64,000 nucleotides of DNA from the NCBI RefSeq assembly GCF_901875635.1, contig NZ_CABFMN010000117.1:78060-142059 (forward strand), read 5' to 3'. Under the pieces are notes generated by a model. The model searched no databases and was not told the DNA's origin. It saw only the letters and a list, made by a program, of their open reading frames with translations. Each line of letters begins with the position of its first letter. Within the stretch, counting starts at the first letter, position 1. This document shows positions 31,000 through 38,370 of this stretch, piece after piece. The translations under genes were made by a program, and so were the position numbers. Source of the stretch: Xylophilus ampelinus (lineage in GTDB: Bacteria; Pseudomonadota; Gammaproteobacteria; Burkholderiales; Burkholderiaceae_C).

Positions 31000-32940
31000 T
31001 TGACATCCCGACCGCCGCGCAACCCGACTCGCCCCCCCGCATCACGGACGGCCGCACCTCGCCGCATCGAGGACTACGCCCTCATCAGTTCCACCCACAG
31101 TGCCGCGCTCGTTCACCGAGAAGGCAGCATCGACTGGCTGTGTCTGCCCCGCTTCGACGCCGCCGCCATGTTCGCCAGACTGCTGGGCGACGAGCGCAAC
31201 GGCCACTGGACCCTGCGTGCCCGCCACGCAAAGGCACATGTCACGCGGCGCTACCTGCCGGGCACGATGGTGCTGGAAACCACCTGGCAGACGCCGCAGG
31301 GCACGGCGACGGTGATCGACTTCATGCCGCAGCCCTCGCGCGACGGCACGCACGAAGTGGTGCGCATCGTGCGCGGCGTGCGGGGCACCGTGGACCTGCG
31401 CACGGAACTGCGCATCCGCTTCAACTACGGCGAGTGGGTGCCGTGGGTGCAGCGGGTCGACGGCGCGCTCCACGCGGTGGCCGGCCCGGATGCGGTGCGC
31501 ATCACGGCCGGCGTGCCCCTGGTCAACGAAGACTTCGCCAGCTGCGCCGAGTTCTCGGTCACCGCGGGGCAGTCGATGGCCTTCGCGCTGGAGTGGTTCC
31601 CCTCGCACGAACGGCCACCGATCACGCGCGACGCCTATTCGCTGCTCGAACACACCACGCGCCGCTGGCGCGCCTGGAGCGAGCACTGCGGCTACCGCGG
31701 CGAGTACCGGGAAGTGGTGGAGCGCTCGCTGCTCACGCTCAAGGCGCTGACCTACGCGCCCACCGGCGGCATCGTGGCGGCGCCCACCACCTCGCTGCCC
31801 GAGCAGCCCGGCGGCGCGCGCAACTGGGACTACCGCTTCTGCTGGCTGCGCGACGCCGCGCTCACGCTCTATGCACTGATCGGTTCGGGCTACCTCGACG
31901 AGGCCAGCGAGTGGCGCTGGTGGCTGATGCGCGCGGTGGGCGGCTCGCCTGAGGACCTGCAGATCATGTACGGCCTGCACGGCGAACGCGTGCTCAACGA
32001 GTTCGAGCTCGACTGGCTGGCCGGCTTCGAAGGCAGCCGGCCGGTGCGCGTGGGCAACGGCGCGCACGTGCAGCGCCAACTCGACGTGTACGGCTCGGTG
32101 ATCGCCGCCTTCCATGCCTCGCGCAAGGCGGGCCTCGCGGACATGGACAAGGTCTGGCCGCTGGAACGCGCGATCGCGCGCCAGCTCACCACGCTCTGGC
32201 GCGAGCCCGACAGCAGCCTGTGGGAGGTGCGCGGCGAGCCGCGCCATTTCGTGCACTCCAAGATCATGTGCTGGCTGGCCTTCGACCGCATGATCTCGAG
32301 CGCCGAGCACTTCGGCCTCGACGGCCCGGTCGACGACTGGCGCAAGACACGCGATGCCATCCGTGCCGACGTGCTGGCGAAGGGCTACGACGCGGCAAGC
32401 AACTCCTTCGTGCAGTACTACGGCGCCGACACGGTCGATGCGGCACTGCTGCTCATCCCGCTGATCGGCTTCCTGCCGATCCACGACGCGCGGGTGCAGG
32501 GCACGATCGCGCGCATCGAGCGAGAACTGATCTCCGGCGGCCTGGTGTACCGCTACCGCACCGAGCTGGGCGTGGACGGCCTGGCGGGCGGCGAAGGTGC
32601 CTTCCTGGCCTGCAGCTTCTGGCTGGTGAACGTGTACGCGGCCATGGGCCGGCTGCGCAAGGCCCGCGCGCTCTTCAAGCGACTGCTGGCACTGGGCAAC
32701 GACCTGGGCCTCTTCGCCGAAGAGTACGACCCCGCCAGCGGCCGGCAGCTGGGCAATTTCCCGCAGGCCTTCTCGCACATCGGCCTCATCAACAGCGCGC
32801 ATGCCATCACGCTGGCGGTGGGCGGCGTGTGGGAGCTCGCCGACATGGACGGCCACGGGCCTGAACATCTGCCGAAGGCCCTGCGCCAGAACGCGAAGGC
32901 GAAGGCGAAGGCGCGGTCGTCGCGCAAGCCGCGTCAGTAG
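31000..32940 (+). CDS. Glycoside hydrolase family 15 protein (glucoamylase/trehalase-like), TTG start
   Basis: This 646-residue protein has an N-terminal beta-sandwich (about 20-230) and a C-terminal (alpha/alpha)6 barrel. Family motifs include ISSTHSAALVHREGSIDWLC near the start, NWDYRFCWLRDAA near residue 270 and the catalytic-glutamate region near GLFAEEYDPASGRQLGNFPQAFSH. No signal peptide is seen, so it is cytoplasmic and may act on trehalose, maltose or short glucans. The start is a TTG at 31000 with AAGGAG about 10 bp upstream; no ATG fits. The C-terminus is a Lys/Arg-rich tail. The last 7 bp overlap the convergent monooxygenase gene. Confidence 0.9.
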   Translation: MTSRPPRNPTRPPASRTAAPRRIEDYALISSTHSAALVHREGSIDWLCLPRFDAAAMFARLLGDERNGHWTLRARHAKAHVTRRYLPGTMVLETTWQTPQGTATVIDFMPQPSRDGTHEVVRIVRGVRGTVDLRTELRIRFNYGEWVPWVQRVDGALHAVAGPDAVRITAGVPLVNEDFASCAEFSVTAGQSMAFALEWFPSHERPPITRDAYSLLEHTTRRWRAWSEHCGYRGEYREVVERSLLTLKALTYAPTGGIVAAPTTSLPEQPGGARNWDYRFCWLRDAALTLYALIGSGYLDEASEWRWWLMRAVGGSPEDLQIMYGLHGERVLNEFELDWLAGFEGSRPVRVGNGAHVQRQLDVYGSVIAAFHASRKAGLADMDKVWPLERAIARQLTTLWREPDSSLWEVRGEPRHFVHSKIMCWLAFDRMISSAEHFGLDGPVDDWRKTRDAIRADVLAKGYDAASNSFVQYYGADTVDAALLLIPLIGFLPIHDARVQGTIARIERELISGGLVYRYRTELGVDGLAGGEGAFLACSFWLVNVYAAMGRLRKARALFKRLLALGNDLGLFAEEYDPASGRQLGNFPQAFSHIGLINSAHAITLAVGGVWELADMDGHGPEHLPKALRQNAKAKAKARSSRKPRQ

Positions 32941-34196
32941 CCCTTCGCGCGCTCCGGCCGCACGCCCACGCCCACCGCATAGGCCGGAAGGCCCTGCAAT
33001 GCCGGGACGCGCTGCAACAGCTTCACCGGCCACGGCAGCCGCAGCGGCGCGGGCTGGCCCGCGCTGCGCAGGACGGGCGTCAGCAAGCGGTTCTGAACCG
33101 CGACCTGCACCGCCTGGGTGAGCCGCGCGGGCAGCATGCGTCGCGCCTGCACCTTCGCGAGCAAGGGCGTCAGTTCGGCCTGCGACACCGCCGGCGCGGC
33201 CAGCGCCCTTCGCAGCAGGTTCGCCGTGGCCACGGCGTCCTGCACCGCCAGGTTGATGCCCACGCCGCCGATGGGCGACATGGCGTGGGCCGCGTCACCG
33301 ATGCACAGCAGGCCGGGCTTGCACCAGGTGTCGAGGCGGTCCACCGTCACGCTGAGCAGCTTCACGTCGTCCCAGCGCGCGATCTCGTGCATCCGCCCGG
33401 CCAACGGCGGCGCCGCGCGGGCCACGGCCTCGCGGAAGGCATCGAGCCCGCGCGAACGCAGGGCATCGATACCGCCCTTGGCGATGACGTAGGCGCACTG
33501 CCAGTAGTCGCGACGGTCGATCATGGCCAGGAAGTGGCCGGCGTCGACGAAGCCGCCACTCTCGTTGTCGTCCGTCGGCGCCTTCGACAGGCGCATCCAC
33601 AGCACGTCGATGGGGGCGCCGATGTCGCGCACCTGCAGCCCCGCCGCGCCACGCAGGACGGACCGGCGCCCGTCGCAGGCGACGACGAGGTCGGCCCGGA
33701 TGCGCAGATCGCCTTCAAGGTCACGGGCCTGCACGCCCACGACGCGGCCCTCTTCCTCGATCACGTCGGTGCCCTCCGTGCGCAGCAGCAGGCGGAAATG
33801 GGGACTGCGCTCGGCCTCATCGCGCAGGAAGTCGAGGAACTCCCATTGCGGCATGAGTGCGATGAAGCGGCAGGGCATCGAGCGCAAGCGGTCGAAGTCG
33901 GCCAAACGCACACGCTCGCCGGAGACGGTGGCGTGCAGACGGCGCACCTGGTCGTGCGGACGCGCCAGGAAGGCATCGAGCAGGCCCAGGTCGGCCATCA
34001 CCTGCAGGGTCGACGGATGGACGGTGTCGCCGCGGAAGTCGCGCAGGAAGTCGGCATGCTTCTCCAGCACCGTCACGTCGACGCCTGCACGCACGAGCAG
34101 CAGGGCGAGCATCAACCCTGCAGGTCCACCGCCGACGATGCAGCAGCGGGTGCGCAGGCTTCGCAAAGGATCGGACACGGGGCGCTCCTTGGCCAC
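32934..34196 (-). CDS. FAD-dependent monooxygenase (PHBH/UbiH-like)
   Basis: This 420-residue class A flavin monooxygenase has the FAD GxGxxG site CCIVGGGPAGLMLALLL near residue 20, the DG motif VVACDGRRS near residue 170 and the GD motif CIGDAAHAMSPIGGVGINLAVQDA near residue 300. The family hydroxylates aromatic or lipid substrates with NAD(P)H and oxygen. It stands alone and is convergent with the GH15 gene (7-bp overlap). The upstream side holds repeat copy 5. The substrate cannot be assigned; a ubiquinone-ring role is not supported by context. Confidence 0.88.
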   Translation of the reverse strand: MAKERPVSDPLRSLRTRCCIVGGGPAGLMLALLLVRAGVDVTVLEKHADFLRDFRGDTVHPSTLQVMADLGLLDAFLARPHDQVRRLHATVSGERVRLADFDRLRSMPCRFIALMPQWEFLDFLRDEAERSPHFRLLLRTEGTDVIEEEGRVVGVQARDLEGDLRIRADLVVACDGRRSVLRGAAGLQVRDIGAPIDVLWMRLSKAPTDDNESGGFVDAGHFLAMIDRRDYWQCAYVIAKGGIDALRSRGLDAFREAVARAAPPLAGRMHEIARWDDVKLLSVTVDRLDTWCKPGLLCIGDAAHAMSPIGGVGINLAVQDAVATANLLRRALAAPAVSQAELTPLLAKVQARRMLPARLTQAVQVAVQNRLLTPVLRSAGQPAPLRLPWPVKLLQRVPALQGLPAYAVGVGVRPERAKGY

Positions 34197-34230
34197 GGTG
34201 GACAGCCGCAGCCTTGGGCGCGGTTATAGG

Positions 34231-34286
34231 TCAAATCGGCCCGCGGCGCCCGCGCAACGTGAACATGCAGCTATGGTATCGATAGC
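34231..34286. repeat. Dispersed palindromic repeat, copy 5
   Basis: The arm TCAAATCGGCCCGCGGCGCCC leads to the core GCTATGGTATCGATAGC at 34270-34286. It lies between the divergent monooxygenase and dodecin genes. Confidence 0.8.
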
Positions 34287-34363
34287 ACTGGGCGGCTGTG
34301 CACGTGGCGATGGACGACGATGGCGCGGGGTGCGCCCCGATGCGCGCGATGGAGCGGATACCT

Positions 34364-34388
34364 AGGATGGGCCCATCCTTTTTTTTGA
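34364..34388 (+). terminator. Terminator-like palindrome directly before the dodecin gene
   Basis: The perfect 16-bp palindrome AGGATGGGCCCATCCT (34364-34379) is followed by a run of eight T and ends only about 15 bp before the dodecin ATG, just upstream of its CAGGAG ribosome binding site. It could be an attenuator, an operator, or a terminator for a transcript from upstream. Confidence 0.45.
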
Positions 34389-34402
34389 TCCAGGAGCACT
34401 CC

Positions 34403-34609
34403 ATGAGCCACCATGTCTACAAGATCCTCGAACTCACGGGCTCCTCGCCCACCGGCAGCGACGATGCGGTGCAGCGCGCCATCGCCAAGGCGAGCGAAAC
34501 GGTACGCAACATCCAGTGGTTCGAGGTGGTCGAGACGCGCGGGCACGTGAGCGACGGCAAGGTCGCCCATTGGCAGGTCACGCTGAAGGCGGGCTTCACG
34601 CTCGAGTGA
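34403..34609 (+). CDS. Dodecin (flavin-storage protein)
   Basis: This 68-residue dodecin family protein has the typical sequence [15 protein letters not shown] and [14 protein letters not shown], where the Trp is the flavin-stacking residue. Dodecins form hollow dodecamers that bind FMN, FAD or CoA and protect the cell from free flavin. The CAGGAG ribosome binding site is 7 bp upstream. It follows a terminator-like palindrome. Length is normal. Confidence 0.94.
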   Translation: MSHHVYKILELTGSSPTGSDDAVQRAIAKASETVRNIQWFEVVETRGHVSDGKVAHWQVTLKAGFTLE

Positions 34610-34636
34610 ACAGCCCGCCCCGCCGCGTCCGCCCGG

Positions 34637-34852
34637 TCAGTCCGGGGCCTGGACGACGCGGGCGCTTTCCTCGTCGGCGAGCACGTTGTCGGCGTCCAGC
34701 TCGCTGGCTTCGCTGAGGTCCAGGCCGGACTCGGCGAGCTCCTCCTCGGGGGTCTCGTCATCGTCGACGGCGGCGGCTTCGTCGACAGGCAGGTCGTCGA
34801 CCTCGTCGTCGATGGCCGGATCGGGAACGCGGGCGCTGGGCTGGACGTGCAT
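34637..34852 (-). CDS. Small acidic hypothetical protein
   Basis: This 71-residue protein is rich in Asp, Glu and Ala (IDDEVDDLPVDEAAAVDDDE) with almost no basic residues, so it is strongly acidic and probably disordered. The ATG at 34852 has the ribosome binding site CAGGAGTTCCTC immediately upstream, which supports it as a real gene. It is convergent with dodecin. I do not recognise a family or function. Confidence 0.6.
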   Translation of the reverse strand: MHVQPSARVPDPAIDDEVDDLPVDEAAAVDDDETPEEELAESGLDLSEASELDADNVLADEESARVVQAPD

Positions 34853-34993
34853 GAGGAACTCCTGGACGATCGGAACGCCGGGGCGCGGTGGCCCGAGGCA
34901 GGCCCGATGGTGAACCCGTCGCGCCCGGCCCGCCACGGGAATCCACCGACCCGTGGGGGACATGTCGGCGGCCCTTGACGGACGGCCCGTTTT

Positions 34994-35887
34994 TCAGTGC
35001 TTGTGGTCCTCGTGCTGCTCGGCCTGCTCGTGGTCGTGCCCATGCGCGTGGTCGTGCCCTTCGCCCTCGTGGGCCAGCCGGCTCACCGCCGTCACCAGCA
35101 CGATGCCCGCCACCAGCCAGGCGATCTGGGTCAGGGTCTGCCGCGCCGACAGCCGGCGCTGCAGTTGCGGGATGAGATCGGCCAGCGCCACGTAGACGAA
35201 GCTGCTCCCCGCCACCACGAGGAAGTACGGCAGGAAGCCCGCCAGCCGCTCCACCAGCCACCAGCCCGCCAGGCCGCCGAGCGCCGTCATGGTGCCCGCC
35301 AGCGAGACCTTGACCAGCGCGGCGCGCGGGTTGGCCGAGCTCTGCCGCAGCACCACCAGGTCGCCGATGTGGTGCGGCACCTCGTGGGCCAGCACCGCCA
35401 CCGCCGCCAGCACGCCCAGCCGCATGTCGGCGATGAAGGCCGACGCGATCAGCACGCCGTCGCCGAAGCAATGCACGCTGTCCCCGGTCAACACGGTCCA
35501 GCCGCCAGCCGCTCGCGGCCGCTCGGGGTGCGCATGGTCGTGGCCGTGCGCGGCGTGGTCGTGCGCGTGGCCATGCCCGTGGTGGTGGTGGTGCTCATGC
35601 CCGTGGTGCCAGAGCTCCGCTTTGTCGAGCAGGAAGAAGAACACCAGGCCGAAGAGCAGCACGGCGAACAGGACGCCCGGCTCGATCCGGCTCTCGAAGG
35701 CCTCCGGCAGCAAGTGCATGAAGGCGGTGGCCAGCAGGGCGCCGGCCGCCAGGCTCAGGAGGTACTGGGGGCCGTGCCCGCCGTCGCCCGGCGCGCCGCG
35801 CACGCCCAGGCGCAGCAAGGCCGCCGCCACCCACACACTGCCGATGCCCGCGAGCAGCGTCGCGGCGAGAATTGCTATCAAAGTCAT
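34994..35887 (-). CDS. ZIP family metal transporter, His-rich loop and tail
   Basis: This 297-residue inner-membrane protein has eight hydrophobic segments. The metal path carries HCFGDGVLIASAF near residue 138 and HEVPHHIGD near residue 168, the ZIP signature. A long loop between segments 3 and 4 contains about 18 His, and the C-terminus has another His/Asp/Glu cluster, both suited to binding Zn or similar metals. Its start ATG (35885-35887) lies inside the core of repeat copy 6, so its first five codons are repeat sequence. Metal and direction of transport are inferred from the family. Confidence 0.9.
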   Translation of the reverse strand: MTLIAILAATLLAGIGSVWVAAALLRLGVRGAPGDGGHGPQYLLSLAAGALLATAFMHLLPEAFESRIEPGVLFAVLLFGLVFFFLLDKAELWHHGHEHHHHHGHGHAHDHAAHGHDHAHPERPRAAGGWTVLTGDSVHCFGDGVLIASAFIADMRLGVLAAVAVLAHEVPHHIGDLVVLRQSSANPRAALVKVSLAGTMTALGGLAGWWLVERLAGFLPYFLVVAGSSFVYVALADLIPQLQRRLSARQTLTQIAWLVAGIVLVTAVSRLAHEGEGHDHAHGHDHEQAEQHEDHKH

Positions 35888-35933
35888 AGCTGGTTGCGCA
35901 ATCAGGACGGGCGCTGGAGCCCGATTTCATTCA
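35874..35933. repeat. Dispersed palindromic repeat, copy 6, overlapping the ZIP gene start
   Basis: The core GCTATCAAAGTCATAGC (35874-35890) is followed by the arm TGGTTGCGCA, GGACGGGCGCTGGAGCCC and GATTTCA. The ZIP gene ATG is inside the core. The self-complementary GGGCGCTGGAGCCC would form a hairpin in the 5' leader of ZIP mRNA. Confidence 0.88.
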
Positions 35934-35965
35934 CAAAAAAGAACAGCCGCCCCGAAGGACGGCTG
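35934..35965 (-). terminator. Rho-independent terminator of the dienelactone hydrolase gene
   Basis: On the minus strand, CAGCCG (35965-35960) pairs with CGGCTG (35949-35944) around a GC-rich loop, followed by TTC and a T-run. It lies 41 bp after the stop of the minus-strand dienelactone hydrolase gene. Confidence 0.85.
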
Positions 35966-36006
35966 CATTCTGACGGCTGGCTTCCCGTTGCGCTGGAGCC
36001 GGAACT

Positions 36007-36903
36007 TCAGGCCACGCCGTGCTGCTTGAACCAGGCCAGGGCGCGCTTCCAGCCGTCCTCGGCCGCGCTCTGGAGGTAGCTCGGACGGTAGTCGGCATGG
36101 AAGGCGTGGCCCGCTTCGGGGTACACGACGAACTGGGAAGCCTTGGCCGCCGGGGTGCCGGTGGCCAGTGCCGCTTTCATCTTATCGACCGTGTCAAGGG
36201 GGATGCCCTGGTCTTTTCCGCCGTACAGGCCCAGGACCGGCGCCTGCAGGCTGGCGGCAACGTCGATCGGGTGCTTGGGCGTGTTCTCGCTGGCCTGGCC
36301 GACCAGCCGGCCGTACCACGCCACGCCGGCCTTCACCTTGCCGGTGGCGGCGTAGAGCCAGACGATGCGCCCGCCCCAGCAGAAGCCGGTGATGCCGGCC
36401 CGCGCCGTGTCGCCGCCATTGGCCTTGGCCCAGGCCAGCGCGCCGTCGAGGTCGCCCATGACCTGCGCGTCCGGCACCTTGGACACCAGTTCGGCCTGCA
36501 GCTTCGGGATGTCGGTGTAGCCCTTCGGATCGCCCTGGCGCGCATACAGCTCGGGCGCGATGGCCAGGTAGCCCAGCTTGGCGAAACGCCGGCAGGTGTC
36601 GGCGATGTATTCGTGCACGCCGAAGATCTCCTGGATGACCAGGATCACCGGCAGCCCGGTCTTGCCCGCCGGTGCCGCGGCGTAGGCCGGCACCTCGAAG
36701 CCGTTGACCGTGTACTTGATCGGGCCGGCCTTCAGGCCTTCGTCCGAGGTCTTGATGGCCGTCTGCGCGGCGATCGGCAAGGTGGCGGCCGCGTAGCCCA
36801 CACCCAGGGCCGCCTTGATCGCGGTGCGGCGCGTGGCACCGGCTTCGGTGCTGTCGCCGGGCCGCAGGGAGTCGAAGTCGCGTTTCAGGTCGTCGTCGCG
36901 CAT
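36007..36903 (-). CDS. Dienelactone hydrolase family protein with Tat signal
   Basis: This 298-residue alpha/beta-hydrolase has an N-terminal twin-arginine signal (ATRRTAIKAALGVGYAAA, residues about 23-45), so it is exported folded. The catalytic triad of the family is visible: nucleophile Cys in GFCWGG near residue 170, Asp in GLYGGKDQG near residue 225, and His in PEAGHAFHAD near residue 268. Such proteins hydrolyse dienelactones in aromatic degradation, but many act on other esters. It stands alone, with its own terminator. The start ATG at 36903 follows AGGAGCTTGCTCTC. Confidence 0.9.
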   Translation of the reverse strand: MRDDDLKRDFDSLRPGDSTEAGATRRTAIKAALGVGYAAATLPIAAQTAIKTSDEGLKAGPIKYTVNGFEVPAYAAAPAGKTGLPVILVIQEIFGVHEYIADTCRRFAKLGYLAIAPELYARQGDPKGYTDIPKLQAELVSKVPDAQVMGDLDGALAWAKANGGDTARAGITGFCWGGRIVWLYAATGKVKAGVAWYGRLVGQASENTPKHPIDVAASLQAPVLGLYGGKDQGIPLDTVDKMKAALATGTPAAKASQFVVYPEAGHAFHADYRPSYLQSAAEDGWKRALAWFKQHGVA

Positions 36904-37030
36904 GAGAGCAAGCTCCTGGGGTGGATGGAAGGAGCCGGCAGTCTATCGATGGCCCATGAAGCCGCCGCGCGGCCGCGCACGATGCCACTGCGCAACGGGT
37001 GGGCATGCGCGCGGCGCGTGCCCGGAGCCG

Positions 37031-38335
37031 CTAGCGCGCCGCCACCTTGCCCTGGGCGATGTCCATCACCATTCGGGTCACGAGGTACAGCCGAGGCTCG
37101 ATCGAGTCGATGAGCACGTACTCCGCATCGGCCGAGTGTGCGCCGAAGCCCTGCAGCCCGAAGCGCTCGACCACGGCCGCCTTGCCGGACAGGCCCGCGA
37201 AGGCCGCGTCGGTGCCGCCGCCGGCCACCTTGTCGTCGGCGCCGAGCTTGCGGCCCATCTCCTCGTAGATCGACTGAGCGTGCTTCGCCATCGCCAGCGA
37301 CGCGGGGTTCGATTCGAGCGGCGGGCGGCGGCGCTCGAACTTCGCCTCGACCTTGGCTTCGGGGATGAGCTGCTTCTTCACGCGCTCGGCGATGGCGCGC
37401 TCCACGCGGTCGTAGTCGGACACCTTGGTGACGCGCACGTCGGCCATGGCCGTGGCCGTCGCAGGGATCACGTTGCGGTTGTTGCCGGCCTGGCCGACGG
37501 TCCAGTTCATCTTCAGGCCCGTGGCCGGGTCGGACAGGTCGCGCATCTGCAGCACCTGGTGCGCCATCTCGTAGAAGGCGTTGACGCCGCGCTCGGGCGC
37601 CGATCCCGCGTGCGAGGCCTTGCCCTGCACCTTCAGCGACACGGCGCCGATGCCCGCCGTGGCCAGCGAGAGTTTGTCCTCGGCCACCGACGCGCCTTCG
37701 TGCGACAGCACCGCATCGTGCTCGCTCGCCAGCTTGGTGATGAGCGCGCGCGAGCCCGGCGAGCTGATCTCCTCGTCGCCGTTGATGAGCACCGTGAGCT
37801 GACCGTAGTCCTTGAAGCCCAGCTTCTGCAGCATGGCCACCGCATGCAGGATGACGGCGATGCCCTGTTTGTCGTCCGCGATGCCCAGGCCATAAGCCTT
37901 GTCCCCATCGATGCGGAAGGGCTGCTTCGCGCCCATGCCGACCTGGTACACGGTGTCCATGTGGGCGATGAGCATGATCTTCTTCGTGCCGGTGCCGGTG
38001 AAGGTGGCCTTGACCATCTTGCCGATCTTCTCGGGCGTGTCTTCCATGCGGTAGACCTCGGGCGAGGCCGGGCTGCCGGGCTCGATCAGTTCCACCTGGC
38101 CGCCGAGCGCCTTCAGCCGGTCGGCGATGAGGTTGGCGATCTTGTCCAGGCCTTCGAGGTCGCGGCTGCCCGATTCGATGCCGACGAGCTGCGACAGGGA
38201 GTCGAGCAAAGGCTGCTTCTGCTCGGCCGCGAGCGCGGCGATGCGGGCATCGGGGGCGGCCAGCGCAGCGCCGGCGGTCGCTCCCAGGACGCAAGACAGT
38301 GCCAGGACGCGGAGCGTGGTTCGGAGTCGATTCAT
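37031..38335 (-). CDS. M20 family metallopeptidase (glutamate carboxypeptidase type), secreted
   Basis: This 434-residue protein has a signal peptide (MNRLRTTLRVLALSCVLG...AALAA) and a zinc-peptidase domain. Metal/catalytic motifs are AHMDTVY near residue 125, GLGIADDKQG near residue 150 and NGDEEISSPGSR near residue 185. The dimerisation domain follows (HAGSAPERGVNAFYEMAH). It resembles periplasmic glutamate carboxypeptidases (CPG2-like), which remove C-terminal Glu from peptides or folates. It lies 36 bp downstream of polA but is otherwise unrelated. Exact substrate unknown. Confidence 0.9.
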   Translation of the reverse strand: MNRLRTTLRVLALSCVLGATAGAALAAPDARIAALAAEQKQPLLDSLSQLVGIESGSRDLEGLDKIANLIADRLKALGGQVELIEPGSPASPEVYRMEDTPEKIGKMVKATFTGTGTKKIMLIAHMDTVYQVGMGAKQPFRIDGDKAYGLGIADDKQGIAVILHAVAMLQKLGFKDYGQLTVLINGDEEISSPGSRALITKLASEHDAVLSHEGASVAEDKLSLATAGIGAVSLKVQGKASHAGSAPERGVNAFYEMAHQVLQMRDLSDPATGLKMNWTVGQAGNNRNVIPATATAMADVRVTKVSDYDRVERAIAERVKKQLIPEAKVEAKFERRRPPLESNPASLAMAKHAQSIYEEMGRKLGADDKVAGGGTDAAFAGLSGKAAVVERFGLQGFGAHSADAEYVLIDSIEPRLYLVTRMVMDIAQGKVAAR

Positions 38336-38370
38336 CAGAGAGGGATTCCTTGCAGTGAGTGGAAGAGCAT

